A stretch of DNA of 27,955 nt from assembly GCA_964482585.1 (NCBI GenBank), contig CAYZYO010000010.1, forward strand, positions 1-27,955, written 5' to 3'. Under the pieces are notes generated by a model. It made no database searches. It was given only the letters and a program-made list of their open reading frames with translations, and was not told the origin of the DNA. Position numbers and translations under genes: made by a program. Below, piece by piece: positions 1-6,589 of this stretch (position 1 is its first letter; each line of letters starts with the position of its first letter). Source of the DNA: CAYZYO01 sp964482585 (GTDB lineage Bacteria > Bacillota > Syntrophomonadia > Syntrophomonadales > Syntrophomonadaceae).

Positions 1-2
1 TA

Positions 3-350
3 TATGTATTACTATTTGTTCTATTATTAACAATAGGCCGTGCAACCGGCTTGAAAACGTTTGCAATCAGTATGATTACTGCCGGAATTTTTATTATTCT
101 CGTTGTATCCTGTTATAATAATGCATTAGATAGATTTATTTTAACCGCTATTACCGGCCAGGACAGCCTCTTGGCAACCATAGGAACCAATCCAGTTTTA
201 TTAGCAACTATCCTAAAAAATAGTATTATTAATACTATTGAGAAAATTGGTATTATTTTTAGTGCAGCCGGTATTATCCTCTGGATAATTGGCTTCTATT
301 GGAATAAAAGTCATAAGCAAAACGTTATAGAACAATTAAAATCGGTATAA
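3..350 (+). CDS. Partial membrane protein of unknown function (5' end outside window)
   Basis: The reading frame is open from the first bases of the window, so the true start lies upstream; the TTG at 51 is only an internal possibility and has no Shine-Dalgarno sequence. The visible part is about 115 residues, strongly hydrophobic. There is a leucine-rich segment at the very start, a clear membrane helix just after residue 18, and a second helix near the C-terminus (FSAAGIILWIIGFYW), followed by a short basic, polar tail that is probably cytoplasmic. The loop between the helices is moderately polar. I do not recognise the family. It converges on the dUTPase-like gene, with only 25 bases between the two stops and no clear terminator. 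It is probably a real gene because the frame is long and the composition suits an integral membrane protein. Confidence 0.55.
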   Translation, partial: YVLLFVLLLTIGRATGLKTFAISMITAGIFIILVVSCYNNALDRFILTAITGQDSLLATIGTNPVLLATILKNSIINTIEKIGIIFSAAGIILWIIGFYWNKSHKQNVIEQLKSV

Positions 351-375
351 TTAAAACTGCAGTATCTGGATTTTA

Positions 376-765
376 TTATTTCTCAAATTGAAACTCAGCT
401 TTCACTATAGGGCTGAAGACTATTTGGGCTACTTTTTGTTTAGGAAAAACTCTCACCGGTTTTTCAGTTACATTTAATAAGAGAATTTTTATTTCACCGG
501 TGTGCTCTGAATCAATTGTTGCTGGAGCATTTGCTACAACTATACCTTTACGTGTCATTCCTGCTCGACTCCGTATTTGCCCTTCATATCCAGTAGGGAT
601 TCTAATAGCAAAGCCTGTTGGAATACTTCTGACTTCATTAGGATAAAGGATTATTTCATCACGGGCAGCAATACCGATATCACAACCTGCAGCGCCTCTA
701 GTCTCATATTCAGGTATTTCTGCCCATTCATCTAATTTTATAAAACCAACTCCGATTTTTTCCAA
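376..765 (-). CDS. dut: dUTPase-like protein (trimeric dUTP diphosphatase family), probably divergent
   Basis: Family role: hydrolysis of dUTP to dUMP and pyrophosphate, keeping uracil out of DNA and feeding thymidylate synthesis. The 129-residue product shows the homotrimeric dUTPase fold. Motif I is AAGCDIG (25-31), motif II region IRSRAGM (64-70), motif III NAPATIDSEHTGEI (79-92) and motif IV KVAQIVF (111-117). The catalytic Asp of motif III is kept (D85). The motif II Ser is Ala (A68), the nucleotide-selecting Tyr of motif III is His (H88), and the Gly-rich motif V that closes the active site is absent because the protein stops about 15-20 residues early. The start is TTG, chosen because AGGAGG lies 8 bases upstream at 774-779. 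A TATAAT -10 box is visible on the minus strand at 807-812, with a poor -35. Activity is uncertain; it may be a degraded or repurposed dUTPase. Confidence 0.85.
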   Translation of the reverse strand: MEKIGVGFIKLDEWAEIPEYETRGAAGCDIGIAARDEIILYPNEVRSIPTGFAIRIPTGYEGQIRSRAGMTRKGIVVANAPATIDSEHTGEIKILLLNVTEKPVRVFPKQKVAQIVFSPIVKAEFQFEK

Positions 766-953
766 TTTGTTTACCTCCTATTTAAAAAATTTTTTGTCTC
801 TTTTTCATTATACAATGAATAACAAAACTTTTTCCCCCTGTAAGCATTAATAATTTAATAAGTAAGAAAATAAAGGCTTAATGCAATCACCTTACTTAGA
901 TAAGTTAGGCAGCTATTGGCGTTTTGGGAGAAGCAGCAACCGGATAGAACCGT

Positions 954-1019
954 AGAGGTGACTTCAGTCGCCGCCCTTTCACCCTGAATTCCGGCTGGTC
1001 GGAGACTGAAGTCTCCTCT
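954..1019. repeat. REP-like inverted palindrome doublet
   Basis: Two imperfect 16-bp palindromes, GGTGACTTCAGTCGCC (957-972) and GGAGACTGAAGTCTCC (1001-1016), lie in opposite orientation 28 bases apart. With their flanks they form 19-base arms (954-972 and 1001-1019) that differ at only two positions, so the unit can fold as two small hairpins or one large one. A third copy is present at 9442-9457. This layout matches bacterial REP/BIME elements mobilised by RAYT (Y1) transposases, although no such transposase is in the window. Confidence 0.7.
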
Positions 1020-1052
1020 GGGCATAGAGGGTTAATTAAAAATGCAGGCTGT

Positions 1053-1096
1053 TTGTAATAGACATTTGAGAGTATTACAATCTGAATGTCTTTTTA
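1053..1096 (+). other. Two overlapping, mutually exclusive hairpins; the second terminator-like
   Basis: The stem TTGTAATA/TATTACAA (1053-1060 with 1073-1080) overlaps a second stem AGACATT/AATGTCT (1060-1066 with 1085-1091) that runs into five T residues. Only one of the two can form at a time, the arrangement used by attenuators. No leader peptide or known aptamer is recognisable and the gene downstream is a remnant, so function is doubtful. Confidence 0.25.
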
Positions 1097-1113
1097 TCAC
1101 AAGATGACAGATA

Positions 1114-1153
1114 CAAGGGTTCTAATGATATAAAATAGCTATTATGCAAAATT
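1114..1153. repeat. Copy A of a 40-bp dispersed repeat
   Basis: This 40-base segment matches 6563-6601 at about 36 positions, with one base missing in the other copy; the shared core includes GTTCTAATGATA and TTATGCAAAATT. On the minus strand both copies read YF(I/V)SLE(P/L)L, so the repeat may be a decayed coding fragment, for example the 5' end of a lost mobile gene. It could equally be a non-coding element. Confidence 0.6.
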
Positions 1154-1342
1154 GTCAAGATGAAATATCGATAACCCTTAAAAACTTTTTCAATAATGTT
1201 TATAAATTTATTTTATGTATTAAAGGGTTTTTGTTGTGGATATTAGAATATCTATGTTAAAAACCCAAAAAACCCAAAGCAGGTTTAGTTTTTCTCTGTT
1301 GCTCATGTCCATCCGAGTTTCTATTCCATAAGGAGGTTAAAA

Positions 1343-1777
1343 ATGTATCTTATCAATAAAGAAAAAGTCAAAATATCCAAAATATCAAAGCGGCAATTTT
1401 TTGTGTTAGGAATTAATGAACGCAACCATCTTTACGAATGGATAGTTAGTAATTTCGATTATTTAGGAGAAAAACTATTAATTATTCAAAAAGATTTTGA
1501 TCGTACTGCTCGCGCTAATCAACGGTTCGATTTGTTGGCATTAGATAAACAGGGTAACCTGGTTCTAATAAAAAATGAGTTAGATAACTCAGGAAATGAC
1601 GTTATCTGGCAGGTTGTGAAATATCCATCATACTCTTTCAATTTATCTTTAAATCAGATAAAAAGTATGTATCAGCAGTACCTGGACGAAGAAAATGGAA
1701 ATGAAAAGGCAGACGATAATTTGATAGAATTTTATCAAACTTCAGACTATGAAAATCTCTTTGATAACCGGCTGTAA
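1343..1777 (+). pseudogene. Truncated PD-(D/E)XK nuclease-like protein (N-terminal part of a DUF4268-type nuclease)
   Basis: The 144 residues resemble, from memory of the family, the N-terminal RecB/NucS-like nuclease domain of proteins of roughly 350 residues that end in a DUF4268 domain. Recognisable parts are NERNHLYEWI (25-34), LGEKLLIIQKDFD (41-53), RFDLLALDKQGNLV (61-74) with the active-site Asp D63, and DVIWQVVKYPSY (86-97). The catalytic pair normally reads E-N-K; here it reads K77-N-E79, so both charges are swapped. The frame ends around where the second half should begin, and I cannot find a continuation in the other frames downstream. AGGAGGT lies at 1331-1337, 5 bases before the ATG. 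The missing half and the altered active site suggest an inactive remnant. Confidence 0.6.
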
Positions 1778-1848
1778 ACGATAAAACCTATTGGGCATAT
1801 CACTTGCTTGACTCATCAGGAAATACTGTAAGCAAACTGAGAAAGGAG

Positions 1849-1980
1849 GTGCTAGAAATCTTTGCTCCATTAAATATTATAAGTCTTATAATTATAGGTG
1901 TTGCTGTATTATTCTTGGTAACCCTGCTTTTTCAATGGCTGTGGAATATTACCATGCCGGAGGTATTTAACCTAAATTAA
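1849..1980 (+). CDS. Small single-pass membrane protein, about 40 residues, non-standard start
   Basis: After AAAGGAGG (1842-1849) comes an open frame reading IFAPLNIISLIIIGVAVLF and then a hydrophobic stretch ending LLFQWLWNITMPEVFNLN before TAA. It has one long membrane helix followed by a Trp-rich segment with the LWNxTMPEVF pattern, which I recall from small membrane proteins in Firmicutes and other bacteria whose products continue with about 20 more residues. The C-terminus is therefore probably truncated. There is no ATG. The only standard start in frame is GTG at 1849, which lies inside the Shine-Dalgarno itself; ATC at 1858 has ideal spacing of 8 bases. It is either a rare ATC start or a gene whose ATG has mutated. 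Lengths are 43 residues (GTG) or 40 (ATC). Confidence 0.4.
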   Translation: MLEIFAPLNIISLIIIGVAVLFLVTLLFQWLWNITMPEVFNLN

Positions 1981-2070
1981 CCTATACACCGGTTACATAC
2001 ATTCCAAATCAGCAATATCAATCTCCACTCAGCAGACTGAACCCGGCTTGTTTTTTGATTATTATAAATA

Positions 2071-2125
2071 GGGTAAGTGTCATTTGGGGGACAAGAAAAC
2101 TGAATCTATCAATAAACACTTACCC
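2071..2125. repeat. 10-bp inverted repeat flanking 35 bases
   Basis: GGGTAAGTGT (2071-2080) is exactly complementary to ACACTTACCC (2116-2125). The loop includes CATTTGGGGGACA. It could be a stem-loop or the fused ends of a lost insertion element. No T-tract follows, so a terminator is unlikely. Confidence 0.4.
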
Positions 2126-2140
2126 TTAAACTGGAGATTA

Positions 2141-2179
2141 GCTAATTATTTAAAAGAACCTCTTTTATAATTTAATTAG
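2141..2179 (-). terminator. AT-rich hairpin over the end of the ligase remnant
   Basis: On the minus strand CTAATTA and TAATTAG enclose a second complementary pair, AAAAGA/TCTTTT. The structure starts at the stop codon of the ligase-like gene. It is AT-rich and has no long T-run, so it is a weak terminator candidate. Confidence 0.25.
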
Positions 2180-2918
2180 TTTCATATGTCTTTTCAATTA
2201 ATTTAGTTTTCCCAACTGTTCTCTCAAGGGTTTCCGGGGGGATTAATTCAATTTCAGGTCTAATTTTTAATATTTGATGTAATTTCTCTTCAATGTCTTT
2301 CTTTAATCCCTCACGTTCAGCTTCACTTACGTTATATCCAAATTCCACTTTCAGTTTTAAAGGAGGAACAACGCGTGGTGGGGGTTCATTTAACACAATT
2401 CTTAAGTGCCCGGTTACCCTCGGGCTAAAAGAGGATACTAGATCCTTAATAACGGCAGGATACACATTAACCCCCTTAACAATAAGTAAATCATCAGACC
2501 TTCCAACTACCTTCATCCTGTAGCCAGGACCTGGGTACCCACAGGTACAAGGTTTGGTAAATACCTGAATGACATCACCAAGACCGTATTTTAAAAGGGG
2601 TAGTGCTTCTCTATTCAATGATGTAATTATCCCTTCTCCAATTGCTCCATCTTTAATTTCAATGGGTTCTTTAGTATCAGGATCCACTAAATCATCTACC
2701 CAAACACTCATCTCTGGTGCAACTTCATGCATGCCCATATATTCTTCTGCATTGCATGAACCACATGCCCCTTCTATTTCAGCCCATAAGTTCATAAGGA
2801 GAGCCTTAACATTATCAGGACCTTCATTAAAAGCGTTAAAAAAAATAGTTGAATTATTTAAAAATAAATTCGGTAAAACCTCTCTTTGAAATATAGTACT
2901 TATTTCCCCATTTTTCAT
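2172..2918 (-). pseudogene. C-terminal part of a phenylacetate-CoA ligase-like adenylate-forming enzyme
   Basis: Family role: ATP-dependent activation of phenylacetate or a related acid to its CoA thioester through an acyl-adenylate, in aromatic amino acid fermentation. The 248 residues carry the C-terminal half only: EYMGMHEVAPEM (59-70), PLLKYGLGDVIQVF (107-120), a Cys-rich CTCGYPGPGYRM, then VVGRSDDLLIVKGVNVYPA, the hinge and start of the AMP-binding C-terminal domain. Full-length members have about 430-440 residues, so about 200 N-terminal residues, including the ATP-binding signature, are missing; I did not find them upstream. The first 25-30 residues do not look like the family. The ATG nonetheless has a strong GAGAGG Shine-Dalgarno, so a product may be made. 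It is unlikely to be an active ligase. Confidence 0.65.
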
Positions 2919-2933
2919 AATATCCTCTCTCCC

Positions 2934-3175
2934 CTACTTTGTTACCAATATTAAATATTCAACACCCCCATCTGTACTCATTGCTTTAAAAAGTAGTCAA
3001 TAATAAATTGGAATCTATAGGCCATCTTGATCCCGTTTTACTTAGCATTTCAATCGGAATAATAGTAAGGTTTATAATATATTCATCCAACAACTATACT
3101 TCCTAAATTATACCATGCTAAAATCTTATTCACTACTTGAGGAGGTGAATTCCAATCCATAAAGTTTATACTCAT
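2934..3175 (-). pseudogene. Frameshifted ORF of about 80 codons, unknown function
   Basis: A good start (GGGGG, then ATG at 3175) begins MSINFMDWNSPPQVVNKIL and continues AWYNLGS before a stop. In the next frame the reading continues LLDEYIINLTIIPIEMLSK and on to SNLLLTTF. A second slip at a T5 run (TTTTTAAA) moves to AMSTDGGVEYLILVTK and a TAG at 2934. The span is 242 bases, 80 codons plus 2, which fits two single-base insertions in one small gene. It ends 16 bases before the ligase remnant, as if once co-transcribed with it. The family is not recognised. Assembly errors in homopolymers would give the same picture. Confidence 0.4.
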
Positions 3176-3419
3176 CTTATAAACCCCCATGAATAGGAAA
3201 CACACCCGGGTTTTTGTTGTTATAACATAGGTTTTAAGCCTTCTATTGATCCGGTTTCAATGCTCATCTCTTGATCCATTCCCAGGACTCTTAAACATCG
3301 CTTCAACTGCAAAAACCTAAGTTTTATTTTATTGACACAATAAATAACTCCCTTTATAATAAATAAGTACGCTTTACCCATTAAGCAAAATTAAAATACC
3401 TATGTATCAGGAGTTATAT
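3176..3419. other. Upstream part of a 500-base gap (2919-3419): degenerate sequence and the tRNA promoter
   Basis: The gap between the ligase remnant and the tRNA holds the frameshifted ORF. Upstream of that is a minus-strand reading without a start, FLQLKRCLRVLGMDQEMSI, continuing ETGSIEGLKPML to a stop near 3227. This reads like the C-terminal tail of a protein that has lost its body, but I cannot name it. The rest is the tRNA promoter. Confidence 0.3.
3332..3360 (+). promoter_or_regulatory. Consensus sigma-70-type promoter of the tRNA-Leu gene
   Basis: A perfect -35 TTGACA (3332-3337) and a perfect -10 TATAAT (3355-3360) are separated by exactly 17 bases. They lie about 60 bases before the mature tRNA, as expected for a strong stable-RNA promoter. 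Confidence 0.85.
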
Positions 3420-3506
3420 GCGGCAGTGGCGGAATTGGCAGACGCGCTAGATTCAGGTTCTAGTCCCGTTAAGGTGGTGGGGGTTCGAGTCCCTTCTGCC
3501 GCACCA
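3420..3506 (+). tRNA. tRNA-Leu (anticodon CAG)
   Basis: The 87-base cloverleaf has a 7-bp acceptor stem (GCGGCAG at 3420-3426 with CTGCCGC at 3496-3502), discriminator A at 3503 and an encoded CCA at 3504-3506. The anticodon stem CTAGA/TCTAG encloses the loop TTCAGGT, giving CAG, which decodes CUG. The long variable arm typical of class II tRNAs and the TTCGA of the T arm are present. It has its own promoter and terminator and stands alone. Confidence 0.97.
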
Positions 3507-3516
3507 TAGAAATTAC

Positions 3517-3545
3517 CGGAGGTTCAAGCCTTCGTTTTATTTTTT
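3517..3545 (+). terminator. Rho-independent terminator of tRNA-Leu
   Basis: CGGAGG and CCTTCG pair (one G-U pair) around the loop TTCAAG and run directly into TTTTATTTTTT, 11 bases after the tRNA CCA. Confidence 0.8.
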
Positions 3546-3591
3546 CTGGAAATAAATCTGGTATGATGGATAACTCCAGTCAGTTGCTGCT

Positions 3592-4533
3592 TTAATTCCA
3601 TTTCCCCTGCCAGGTATTTCGTTCGATTAACCTGTTATCAATACTGTTTAATACCTGCCATTTATTTAAGCTCCACCTGGGTCCTATTAACAAATCACGT
3701 GGGCTGTCACCGGTTAAACGGTGAATAATCATATCCGGGGGAAGTATTTCTAGAATATCTACAACCAGGTTCACATACTCATCCTGGGATAAAAACTTCA
3801 GTCTATTTTGCTCATAAAACTTAACCAGGGGAGTTCCCTTCATTAAATGCAATAAATGAATTTTTAGTCCTTGAACTGGCAATGAGGCAATTGTTCTCCC
3901 AGTTATAAGCATATCTTCTCTATCTTCACCGGGTAAACCCAGGATAATATGGACACAGGTCTCAATATTTCTTTCCTGTAGTTTAATAAGAGAACTATGG
4001 AATACTTCAAAATCATACTGCAGATTTACCAGATCGGCTGTTCGCTTATGAACTGACTGCAGTCCCAATTCAACCCACAGGTGAGTACGTTGATTTAATT
4101 CTGCCAGAAGCTCCAGAACCTCATCTTCAAGACAATCAGGCCGGGTCGCTACAGCAAGACCTACTATTCCTGGTTGGCTTAGCGCTGCTTCATATATATC
4201 TCGCAGTCTGTTAACTGGGCCATAGGTGTTGGAAAAGGCCTGGAAGTAAGCAATATACTTCCCGGTTGCCCATTTTTTATGCATCATTTCTTTAACCTGG
4301 ACAAACTGTGCTTCCAAATCCGTTTTCCGGTCGCCGGCAAAATCACCTGATCCACGCAGGCTGCAGAAGTAGCAGCCTTTCCTGGATAAAGTCCCATCAC
4401 GATTGGGACAGGTAAAACCTGCATCTAAAGATATCTTAAAAACCTTCTGGCCAAATTTTTGACGGAGATGGTAGTTTAAGCTATGATACCGCTTTTTGTC
4501 CCACAGTTTCATCTCGTCTTGACTCTTATTCAC
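3592..4533 (-). CDS. YhcC/YtqA-type radical SAM protein (TIGR01212 family)
   Basis: This 313-residue protein is a complete radical SAM enzyme of the conserved bacterial family that includes E. coli YhcC and B. subtilis YtqA. The 4Fe-4S site is C42, C54 and C57 in TCPNRDGTLSRKGCYFCS, the spacing characteristic of this family rather than the usual CxxxCxxC. Further conserved parts are the SxxGDFAG stretch that follows, YFQAFSNTYGP, VGLAVATRPDCL, LWVELGLQS and HIILGLPGE. The substrate is not established; the family has been linked to RNA or tRNA modification and to oxygen-independent metabolism. The start is GTG, with AGAGG about 8 bases upstream. It points away from the membrane-anchored unknown gene, and their starts are 105 bases apart. 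Confidence 0.9.
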   Translation of the reverse strand: MNKSQDEMKLWDKKRYHSLNYHLRQKFGQKVFKISLDAGFTCPNRDGTLSRKGCYFCSLRGSGDFAGDRKTDLEAQFVQVKEMMHKKWATGKYIAYFQAFSNTYGPVNRLRDIYEAALSQPGIVGLAVATRPDCLEDEVLELLAELNQRTHLWVELGLQSVHKRTADLVNLQYDFEVFHSSLIKLQERNIETCVHIILGLPGEDREDMLITGRTIASLPVQGLKIHLLHLMKGTPLVKFYEQNRLKFLSQDEYVNLVVDILEILPPDMIIHRLTGDSPRDLLIGPRWSLNKWQVLNSIDNRLIERNTWQGKWN

Positions 4534-4638
4534 TTTTATTACCTCTTTTCAATTCTTTCACAGTATAATATTATAAATAGGACAGGTATAAGAATAATTT
4601 ATGAAATTTTCCCAGCATTAAAAGGAGCGTACATTTTC

Positions 4639-5172
4639 ATGAGAAAAACAGAAAAAAAACAGTACTCTATAGTATTGTTACTAGTAATTTTTGCAGTCCT
4701 TATAGGTTTAATCATCCCCAGTCATCGTTTAAAACTAAATGTATCTTATCCTCATGAAAATACTACCCTAACTGAACAGGATTTTCTAATAGAAACAAAT
4801 AACGGAACCCTGCAAATAGGCTGTTCAAGTTTCGATGAAGTTATTGCCCTGTTACCTGAAGGTAAAATCCTTGGCATGAGTACTATTTACAAACCGGACA
4901 ATCTGGATTGCCTTTTTACTTTTACCGAAGATGAAGACATCTTACATAGAATTCACATTAATACTCCGGCTTTAAGTACCTCTCGCGGAATAAAAGTAGG
5001 AGAACCCTTTGCCCGGGCTATTAAGATATATGGCAGCAATTATGCTAAGGTGAATCTCTTAAATGAATCCGATGATTTTGATGCTGTTTACGGAACTGAT
5101 GATAATATTATCTTCCAGGTAAGGAAGAACAATATTACCAAGATAATTATTGAAAAGAGTATGTCTACTTAA
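4639..5172 (+). CDS. Membrane-anchored extracytoplasmic protein of unknown function
   Basis: The frame is open further upstream, but ATG 4639 is the best start: it follows AAAGGAG (4620-4626), and the encoded protein begins with a basic MRKTEKKQ tail followed by one membrane helix (residues 9-26), as expected for an N-terminal anchor. The remaining 150 or so residues are polar and probably outside the cell. Two stretches, CSSFDEVIALLPEG and STSRGIKVGEPFARAIKIYG, resemble the repeated turns of small Firmicute proteins that compare an early and a late G-x-S/T-x-x-x-V-x-x-x-x-G-x-P element, but I cannot assign a named domain. No lipobox is seen. The length is 177 residues. It converges with the DUF1646 gene, 8 bases apart. 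Confidence 0.65.
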   Translation: MRKTEKKQYSIVLLLVIFAVLIGLIIPSHRLKLNVSYPHENTTLTEQDFLIETNNGTLQIGCSSFDEVIALLPEGKILGMSTIYKPDNLDCLFTFTEDEDILHRIHINTPALSTSRGIKVGEPFARAIKIYGSNYAKVNLLNESDDFDAVYGTDDNIIFQVRKNNITKIIIEKSMST

Positions 5173-5180
5173 GGAACTAA

Positions 5181-6290
5181 CTACTGCAAGCAAAATAAAA
5201 AAACATAAAAAATCCCCATAACTACTAACCCTATAGGAACACCAATTTTCGCCCATTCAGTACTGGTAATTCTTAATTTGGATGCAGAAATAATATTAGG
5301 GATATTGCCTGGTATAAGCATTCCACCGGATACTATTAACCCCATAAGGATTGCCTCTATCTGCATAGTACTCATCTGTTTACTTATCTCGGCTGCAGTT
5401 AAGGTTGCATTATCCAGTACGGCGGAAATCATATTTACCCAGTAGAGTAAACGATAATCTAAAGCCAATACATACTTATCAATTAAAGGATGGAATCCTT
5501 CACCTAAAAAAACCAGTGCCATGACAAAGAGATATACTTTTAAAGCCCGGATGATTATACCCTTCCAGGTATCCTTTTCTCCTACAATATCCTCAAGATT
5601 ATCACTGGTTTCATCTTCATCCTCAATTGAGAATTCACCATTATCATCTGAAGTTGCTGCTACTTCTTTCTCCAACCTTTCTTCATCTGTTTCTCTTAAT
5701 GCCCATGCACAATAGACTGCCGCTATTAAGGCAAATCCAAATACAGCAGGTATTATGAACTTACCGAGCAGCTTAAACAGGTAGAAGAATTCCTGGTCGA
5801 GTTTAGAAATAGCGATAGTAGCTAATGGTTCGCCAATAGGTGTTAATGCTGCTCCCATTCCTATAGAAAAACAGGCAACAATACAAACAACAATTTTATG
5901 GTTTCTCTGCAAAGGTAGCGAAAAAATAATTTCCACCAAAATAATAGAAGCAATAATGGCAGTTATAATACTGGATAAAAACCCGAGTAACAGGACAACC
6001 AAAAAAACCACCAGCCACACCGGGATTTTTTGGTATACCTTGTTCATAAATCTATCAAAATAGTTACGTAAAAGAAAAAAAAGGGCCCCGGCAATAAAGA
6101 CCGCTGAAGCAATCATTATTGGCTCCTCTAAAGCCTTTATAATTAATTCTTTACTCATAATTCCAGAAATAATACTGGCTGCTATACCCATTACAAAAAG
6201 GAATAATTCTAGATTTTCTTCTACCTTTTTAGCAGCAAAAGGCAATACTAAGACTAGTAATAAGACAATTATAAGTCCATTTATAACCAT
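5181..6290 (-). CDS. DUF1646 family membrane transporter (ion-transporter superfamily)
   Basis: This 369-residue polytopic protein has about ten predicted membrane helices. It matches the DUF1646 pattern known mainly from methanogens and anaerobic bacteria: GMGAALTPIGEPLATIAIS in the first half and AVLDNATLTAAE followed by GLIVSGGMLIPGNIPNII in the second. These motifs resemble the paired re-entrant loops of NhaD, ArsB and CitM-type transporters, so a cation or cation/proton carrier is likely; the substrate is unknown. Between the two halves lies a strongly acidic cytoplasmic loop of about 40 residues (SIEDEDETSDNLEDIVGEKD). The ATG follows GAGAGG by about 6 bases, and a promoter is visible at 6353-6381. 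No operon partner is present. Confidence 0.8.
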   Translation of the reverse strand: MVINGLIIVLLLVLVLPFAAKKVEENLELFLFVMGIAASIISGIMSKELIIKALEEPIMIASAVFIAGALFFLLRNYFDRFMNKVYQKIPVWLVVFLVVLLLGFLSSIITAIIASIILVEIIFSLPLQRNHKIVVCIVACFSIGMGAALTPIGEPLATIAISKLDQEFFYLFKLLGKFIIPAVFGFALIAAVYCAWALRETDEERLEKEVAATSDDNGEFSIEDEDETSDNLEDIVGEKDTWKGIIIRALKVYLFVMALVFLGEGFHPLIDKYVLALDYRLLYWVNMISAVLDNATLTAAEISKQMSTMQIEAILMGLIVSGGMLIPGNIPNIISASKLRITSTEWAKIGVPIGLVVMGIFYVFLFCLQ

Positions 6291-6352
6291 TAATACCTCT
6301 CTCCTTAGATCTATTAGCTGGCATAGATGATTATCTTAATCATCCTTAGCTT

Positions 6353-6381
6353 ACTATACATAATTTGCATTAATTGTACAA
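6353..6381 (-). promoter_or_regulatory. Likely promoter of the DUF1646 gene
   Basis: On the minus strand TTGTAC (6376-6381) and TATAGT (6353-6358) are separated by 17 bases and lie about 60 bases before the ATG. The -10 is good and the -35 matches only at TTG. Confidence 0.45.
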
Positions 6382-6475
6382 TATGCTGTTATTTGTATTT
6401 TATTGTCATAGGCTCCAAAAATCGAATCCAAAATATATAATAATTATTGTTGGGTCAATCATTCGTCTTTATTCT

Positions 6476-6589
6476 TTATTGAGAAATTTTATAATTCAAT
6501 AATTCACTCTGTAATTTTACCTCAGGACAGTTAAACCAGAGAATAAAGTCTCTTTCCTGGTGCAAGAGTTCTAATGATACAAAATAGTG
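6476..6589 (-). pseudogene. Orphan 37-codon reading frame overlapping repeat copy B
   Basis: On the minus strand the frame reads HYFVSLELLHQERDFILWF and continues NCPEVKLQSELLNYKISQ to a TAA, with a stop just upstream and no start codon. Its amino-acid use looks protein-like and its first residues are shared with the translation of repeat copy A. It is probably a fragment of a lost gene; the family is not recognised. Confidence 0.3.

Larger units (their letters stand above)
766..1342. other. 577-base intergenic region with repeats but no intact gene
   Basis: This stretch separates the dUTPase-like gene from the nuclease remnant. It contains the dut -10 box and Shine-Dalgarno, an inverted pair of 16-bp palindromes (957-1016), two overlapping hairpins (1053-1091), one copy of a 40-bp dispersed repeat (1114-1153) and a minus-strand promoter-like TTGACA at 1153-1158. 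I see no credible coding frame in it apart from a short broken reading on the minus strand through the 40-bp repeat. Confidence 0.6.

Noticed and set aside
4483..4638. N-terminal extension of the anchored protein to 4483
   Set aside because: It would overlap the start of the divergent radical SAM gene and bury the membrane anchor; ATG 4639 has its own AAAGGAG.
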